Below are positions 7,070-9,974 of a stretch of DNA of 9,974 nucleotides, in pieces; the first letter of the stretch is position 1; every line of letters starts with the position of its first letter. The stretch spans positions 1-9,974 of the forward strand of contig JAKAAL010000098.1 of assembly GCA_021802375.1 (NCBI GenBank). Direction: 5' to 3'. The notes under the pieces are model-generated. The model was not told where the DNA came from. It made no database searches and was given only the letters and a program-made list of their open reading frames with translations. The position numbers and the translations under genes are program-made. This DNA comes from Bacillota bacterium (lineage in GTDB: Bacteria; Bacillota_E; Sulfobacillia; Sulfobacillales; Sulfobacillaceae).

Positions 7070-8200
7070 TTCCCCCCAAGCGTATTGTCTTAGACCCCAT
7101 AACGTATCGAAACCCTTTGGCAGTTGGCGTGACAATATGGCATAGGATGCCGTGCGTCTTAACTCGCCGGGAAGCACTTGGGGCAACGATACCTCAGGAT
7201 CGAGGGGAAAGCAGATAACGGGGGACTCGGGATCGCTGAAGGCTAAGGGGATTGTGGGACTCGATTCACGGTCGGGCACTAGTTGCTGGATCCTCAAGAT
7301 GTCTGACAACACACTGGTTGCAGTGGCCATGCCTCCCGCTCCTGGCCCTTGAAAGACAAATTGGCCCACGGCGCTGGTAACCTGAATGGCATTTTGCGGT
7401 CCCTGAAGTCGCAAAAAGGGATGGCCTTGGTAATACACCGTGGGGGCCACGGACAACCTAATGGACTGGTTTTGGCAAAGGGCTCGGCCCACCAGTCTGA
7501 CACCACACCCAAACGACGCGATGCGAGCCACATCATGCCCAGTTACCCCCGTAATGCCCGTTACCGCAGAAAAGTCGGCAGGAATTACGGCATGGAAACC
7601 GAGACGGGCCAAAAGCACCAGCTTCCTTGCAGTATCATGTCCTTCAACATCGGCTTCGGGATTCTGCTCAGCATAACCCAGTCTTTGCGCTTCGTGAAGC
7701 GCCTCTAAATAATCATGACCTTCTTCCATGTGGGATAAGATAAAATTACAGGTGCCATTAAGCACTCCTTCGATGCGATCTATCGGCACTACCGACAAAT
7801 GGTGTGTAATGGCATCGATTATCGGAATTCCGCCGGCGACACTGGCTTCATACAGCAACAGACGGTTGTGTTGCCGTGCCAGTGCCAAAAGGGTGGGCCC
7901 ATGGTATGCCATTACTTCTTTATTGGCGGTCACGACATCCTTGCCTTGTTGAAGGGCTGTTGAGAGGATTTCCCTCGCAGGGTGTTGTCCCCCCATAACA
8001 TCGACCACCACATCAATCTCTGGATCCCGTACTATTTCATCAGGGTCGGTGGTTACCCGGACTTCTACCGTCCGCGCCCGATCGCGGTGGCGAACCAGTG
8101 CTTTGACAACCCGTATTTTGGGCTCCGATTCTACAATGAGTTGGGCCAGGGCTTGTCCGACGGTGCCTAAACCCAAAAGACCGACATTGATTGACCTCAC
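7046..8200 (-). CDS. hom: Homoserine dehydrogenase without a recognisable ACT domain, 384 aa
   Basis: The enzyme reduces aspartate-4-semialdehyde to homoserine with NAD(P)H, the branch step to threonine and methionine. The Rossmann motif GLLGLGTVG is at 7-15. TANKEVMA (91-98, Lys94), EASVAGGIPII (118-128) and GVLNGTCNFI (145-154) are typical. The catalytic region GHDTARK (187-193) supplies Asp189 and Lys193, equivalent to Asp219 and Lys223 of the yeast enzyme. GPGAGGMATATSVLSDI (285-301) closes the catalytic fold. Most Firmicute enzymes continue with an ACT domain that senses threonine; here only about 70 residues follow and I see no ACT pattern, so feedback control may be absent or degenerate. 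The GTG start (8198-8200) has AGGAGG (minus strand 8212-8207) 6 nt upstream. It follows the cell-wall hydrolase gene by 29 nt on the same strand and converges on the polA operon. Confidence 0.95.
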   Translation of the reverse strand: MRSINVGLLGLGTVGQALAQLIVESEPKIRVVKALVRHRDRARTVEVRVTTDPDEIVRDPEIDVVVDVMGGQHPAREILSTALQQGKDVVTANKEVMAYHGPTLLALARQHNRLLLYEASVAGGIPIIDAITHHLSVVPIDRIEGVLNGTCNFILSHMEEGHDYLEALHEAQRLGYAEQNPEADVEGHDTARKLVLLARLGFHAVIPADFSAVTGITGVTGHDVARIASFGCGVRLVGRALCQNQSIRLSVAPTVYYQGHPFLRLQGPQNAIQVTSAVGQFVFQGPGAGGMATATSVLSDILRIQQLVPDRESSPTIPLAFSDPESPVICFPLDPEVSLPQVLPGELRRTASYAILSRQLPKGFDTLWGLRQYAWGEEEGPTLR

Positions 8201-8229
8201 GAAAAACCTCCTAGGAAAGATAATTCATG

Positions 8230-9588
8230 TTACCGGGTGCGGCGGCGGGGGTCAAGCGGTACGAGCCAAGCTCCGGCGTAGGCAACTTGTCCAGATTTTT
8301 CCGCGACTAAGGTGCCCTTGTTGATAGTAATCGGGCCCTCTGCAGTTCTGACCGTTACGGGCGCAGGGACCAGCTGTAGTTTTTCTGCTGCCACCATGTG
8401 TTCAGGTACGTAGCCAATACCCATATGGGAACCTTGCCATTCGATTTGTGCCCAATGATGGCGTTGCCAAAGACATTGCGCATCCATCACGGTAACGGTG
8501 CCAGCTGGGGCGATTGCCAAGACGGGGGAGTCCCGAGTTGGCAACGCATAGACCTGTGTCAATTTGGCAAATTTCACGGCATGCGGTGGGATTAATTGCC
8601 ATGGCGACGGGATTTTGTAGCGAGTTTCTAAGAGGCTGCCTTTTCCTGTCCAGGTTGGAACCGGTTCAAAGTCACCGGATAACAAGAGGTGCCCATGGGG
8701 CGAAATTCCTATTGCGTATAATTTCCCGTGGTGCAGGGTGACGAATGTCATGTGGTCCGCCGGCCACGAAATTTGTTCGAGGGCAATGGGAGCTGCAATC
8801 AAGGGAGGGGCCGAAGCTAAAGGCCGAAAACCAAATTGCCAGTATTGCCCTGCAACATATTTCAAAAATACGTGACCCCAAGGGTTGGCCGTAGCCACTT
8901 GATAAATTTGGTTGCGGTAGAGCATATGGTCTTGAGCTATAGACTTGATATTCCGATATTGGACTAGTACCGCCAAGTGAGGTGTCGGCCGCCAATTTAA
9001 ACGGGTTCGATAGGCAGGTGCGTGAATATCTAAAAATGCCGTGCGTAAGGTACCCTTCGCCAGTTGGTTCCAAGAAATATTATGATGAGCAGCGTTGTGA
9101 GCGTCGAGCAACAGAGGATGGATATGCACCACCAATGCCATGTGCGACCAATAGGTAGGCGACTGTGGCAAGCCTAATCGATTGTAGCGAAAGAGAGCCA
9201 CATCGCCCACGGTGAGGTGCTTTCGATTCACGTACTTGGCGTAGCCATGGCTGATGAGGTAATAGGTTTGGCAGTCTACATTGACTAATATCGGCCAGGA
9301 CGGATTGTTGGGCGCTACAATTGGGACTGCAATGCCGCCTGCAGCCAGTGAACGCCCAACAAATTCAGCACATTGAAAGTCCGGCTGGAACCACCCGGAT
9401 CCGGGGACTTGCCGTCGAATGACGCGGACTCGTCCTAATATGGCCACTCCATACCCTCCCGTACCCATGGTCCATGACCAATGTTGGCTGGCATACTGCA
9501 CCGCGAGACGAGGATTATATGGAAAAGTTCCCCAGAGACTGACCAGACTTAGCGCAAATAACACTACGACTGATAAAACGCGGCGCAT
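8230..9588 (-). CDS. Secreted CHAP/amidase-like cell-wall hydrolase with SH3-like repeats, 452 aa
   Basis: A signal peptide is clear: Arg2-Arg3, then a hydrophobic core (about 4-20). The N-terminal domain has the pattern of papain-fold amidases (Amidase_6 or CHAP class): YNPRLAVQYASQHW (24-37), QPDFQCAEFVGRSLAAGG (68-85) with Cys73 as candidate nucleophile, VGDVALFRY (127-135), and YWSHMALVVH (146-155) with His149 as candidate catalytic histidine. DAHNAAHHNISW (162-173) resembles the terminal H-N-S-W segment of Amidase_6. The C-terminal part (about 343-400) looks like an SH3-type wall-binding module (YALPTRDSP to GYVPEHMV), and 403-445 may be a second, weaker one. The substrate is probably peptidoglycan peptide bonds, but spore cortex or another envelope polymer is possible. 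ATG 9586-9588 has AAGGTGGT (minus strand 9602-9595) 6 nt upstream. Part of it (9393-9460) is repeated inverted at 9907-9974. Confidence 0.78.
   Translation of the reverse strand: MRRVLSVVVLFALSLVSLWGTFPYNPRLAVQYASQHWSWTMGTGGYGVAILGRVRVIRRQVPGSGWFQPDFQCAEFVGRSLAAGGIAVPIVAPNNPSWPILVNVDCQTYYLISHGYAKYVNRKHLTVGDVALFRYNRLGLPQSPTYWSHMALVVHIHPLLLDAHNAAHHNISWNQLAKGTLRTAFLDIHAPAYRTRLNWRPTPHLAVLVQYRNIKSIAQDHMLYRNQIYQVATANPWGHVFLKYVAGQYWQFGFRPLASAPPLIAAPIALEQISWPADHMTFVTLHHGKLYAIGISPHGHLLLSGDFEPVPTWTGKGSLLETRYKIPSPWQLIPPHAVKFAKLTQVYALPTRDSPVLAIAPAGTVTVMDAQCLWQRHHWAQIEWQGSHMGIGYVPEHMVAAEKLQLVPAPVTVRTAEGPITINKGTLVAEKSGQVAYAGAWLVPLDPRRRTR
9393..9460 (-). repeat. Left arm of a 68-bp perfect inverted repeat
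   Basis: These 68 bases, inside the secreted hydrolase gene, are the exact reverse complement of 9907-9974, with no mismatch. They encode GGYGVAILGRVRVIRRQVPG and the next two residues, Ser-Gly. Identity ends sharply at 9460; outside it the two genes share no clear sequence. The other side continues to the window edge, so the true length is unknown. Confidence 0.97.
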
Positions 9589-9724
9589 AGCTGCACCACC
9601 TTTTTTACTTCAGGGTTTCCTAATTGGTGTAAATTCAGTCGGCTAATGAGACCGGATAAGATCGTTAAAATTGTGCAAAACGGCGTATCCTAAGCACCTA
9701 GGTTTCAAGAAAGGAGCAGGGATT
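9589..9724. promoter_or_regulatory. Divergent intergenic region between two secreted-protein genes
   Basis: This 136-nt AT-richer stretch separates two head-to-head genes and should hold both promoters. I find no pair of promoter boxes close to the SigA, SigG or SigE consensus. A weak plus-strand candidate is TTCAGT (9634-9639) with TAAGAT (9657-9662). Ribosome binding sites lie at both ends: AAGGTGGT for the minus gene and AAGGAG (9711-9716) for the plus gene. Confidence 0.4.
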
Positions 9725-9974
9725 ATGCGATTGTGGTTTTTAGCCATCTGGTTGGCTCTTTGGCCCAATGCGCCGGTGCCAACAATTATAAGTCCCCACG
9801 GGGGTGCGCTCTGGGCTCGGCTCGAATATCGAGTGCCTAGCCCAGTGGTTGCGGAGAAATTGCCAGGACAGGCGCAGGCCAAAAATCTCAAGTTGCCCTA
9901 TGTCTTGGGAGGGTATGGAGTGGCCATATTAGGACGAGTCCGCGTCATTCGACGGCAAGTCCCCGGATCCGGGT
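9725..9974 (+). CDS. Secreted protein, 5' part only; possible NlpC/P60- or CHAP-type wall hydrolase
   Basis: The frame starts at ATG 9725, 8 nt after AAGGAG, and is open to the right edge (83 residues visible). A short signal peptide is likely: Arg2, then LWFLAIWLALW (3-13) and a probable cleavage site near Ala17. The next part contains NLKLPYVLGG (54-63), which resembles the PYVWGG motif at the start of NlpC/P60 endopeptidase domains. From residue 62 on, the sequence is identical in protein and DNA to part of the neighbouring minus-strand hydrolase. Either this is a paralogous wall hydrolase that shares this segment, or the sequence after 9906 is an artefactual join. The first 61 codons, with signal peptide and ribosome binding site, look like a genuine gene; the identity of the rest is uncertain. 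Confidence 0.6.
   Translation, partial: MRLWFLAIWLALWPNAPVPTIISPHGGALWARLEYRVPSPVVAEKLPGQAQAKNLKLPYVLGGYGVAILGRVRVIRRQVPGSG
9907..9974 (+). repeat. Right arm of a 68-bp perfect inverted repeat, running off the window
   Basis: This is an exact reverse-complement copy of 9393-9460. The two arms are separated by 446 nt (9461-9906) holding the 5' ends and promoters of both divergent genes. The two reading frames are in the same phase across the repeat. Identity begins with GGGAGGG, where both genes independently need two glycine codons. Confidence 0.97.

Noticed and set aside
7349..7708. Plus-strand frame of 119 aa opposite hom
   Set aside because: It is a shadow of the well-supported hom gene on the other strand, with no family features or binding site.
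8672..9073. Minus-strand frame of 133 aa in another phase of the secreted hydrolase gene
   Set aside because: It is fully inside a gene with a signal peptide, good start and domain matches; its translation shows no domain pattern.
9643..9891. Minus-strand frame of 82 aa opposite the right-edge gene
   Set aside because: It crosses the divergent intergenic region and lies antisense to a frame with a better start and signal peptide.
1..9974. CRISPR arrays, tRNA or rRNA genes, insertion sequences
   Set aside because: No regularly spaced direct repeats, no cloverleaf or rRNA signatures, and no transposase frame were seen.

Overview
The window looks like chromosome from an endospore-forming member of the Bacillota. 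The evidence is a polA-mutM-coaE gene order like that of Bacillus relatives, strong AGGAGG-type ribosome binding sites, frequent GTG starts, and a small SspF-like acid-soluble spore protein gene. The mid-range GC content and the many secreted proteins with divergent sequences would fit a Sulfobacillus-like acidophile, but that is inference from memory and cannot be proved here.

Layout, left to right. (1) An alpha/beta hydrolase (44-733, minus) is followed by at most a scrap of another gene at the left edge. (2) A short divergent intergenic region (734-836) holds a small palindrome. (3) A tightly packed plus-strand operon (837-7030) has seven genes: polA, mutM, a 63-aa protein of unknown function, a membrane-anchored or secreted family-5 solute-binding-like protein, coaE, a lytic transglycosylase, and a 54-aa SspF-like spore protein. 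Gaps are 8 nt or less and there are two overlaps. The operon ends at a hairpin terminator (7036-7069). (4) Convergent to it, on the minus strand, lies a homoserine dehydrogenase (7046-8200), 29 nt downstream of a secreted CHAP/amidase-like cell-wall hydrolase with SH3-like repeats (8230-9588). (5) A 136-nt divergent intergenic region leads to a plus-strand secreted protein gene that runs off the right edge (9725-9974).

The operon mixes DNA synthesis and base-excision repair (PolA, Fpg), coenzyme A synthesis (CoaE), envelope remodelling (lytic transglycosylase) and spore DNA coating (SspF-like). This set would make sense around sporulation and outgrowth, although no sporulation promoter was found.

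The most striking feature is at the right edge. The last 68 bases (9907-9974) are an exact reverse-complement copy of 9393-9460 inside the neighbouring hydrolase gene, and the reading frame is kept. Either two head-to-head wall hydrolase genes share an inverted repeat, which could allow inversion or gene conversion, or the edge is a chimeric join at the 7-nt GGGAGGG microhomology. The sequence alone cannot decide between these.
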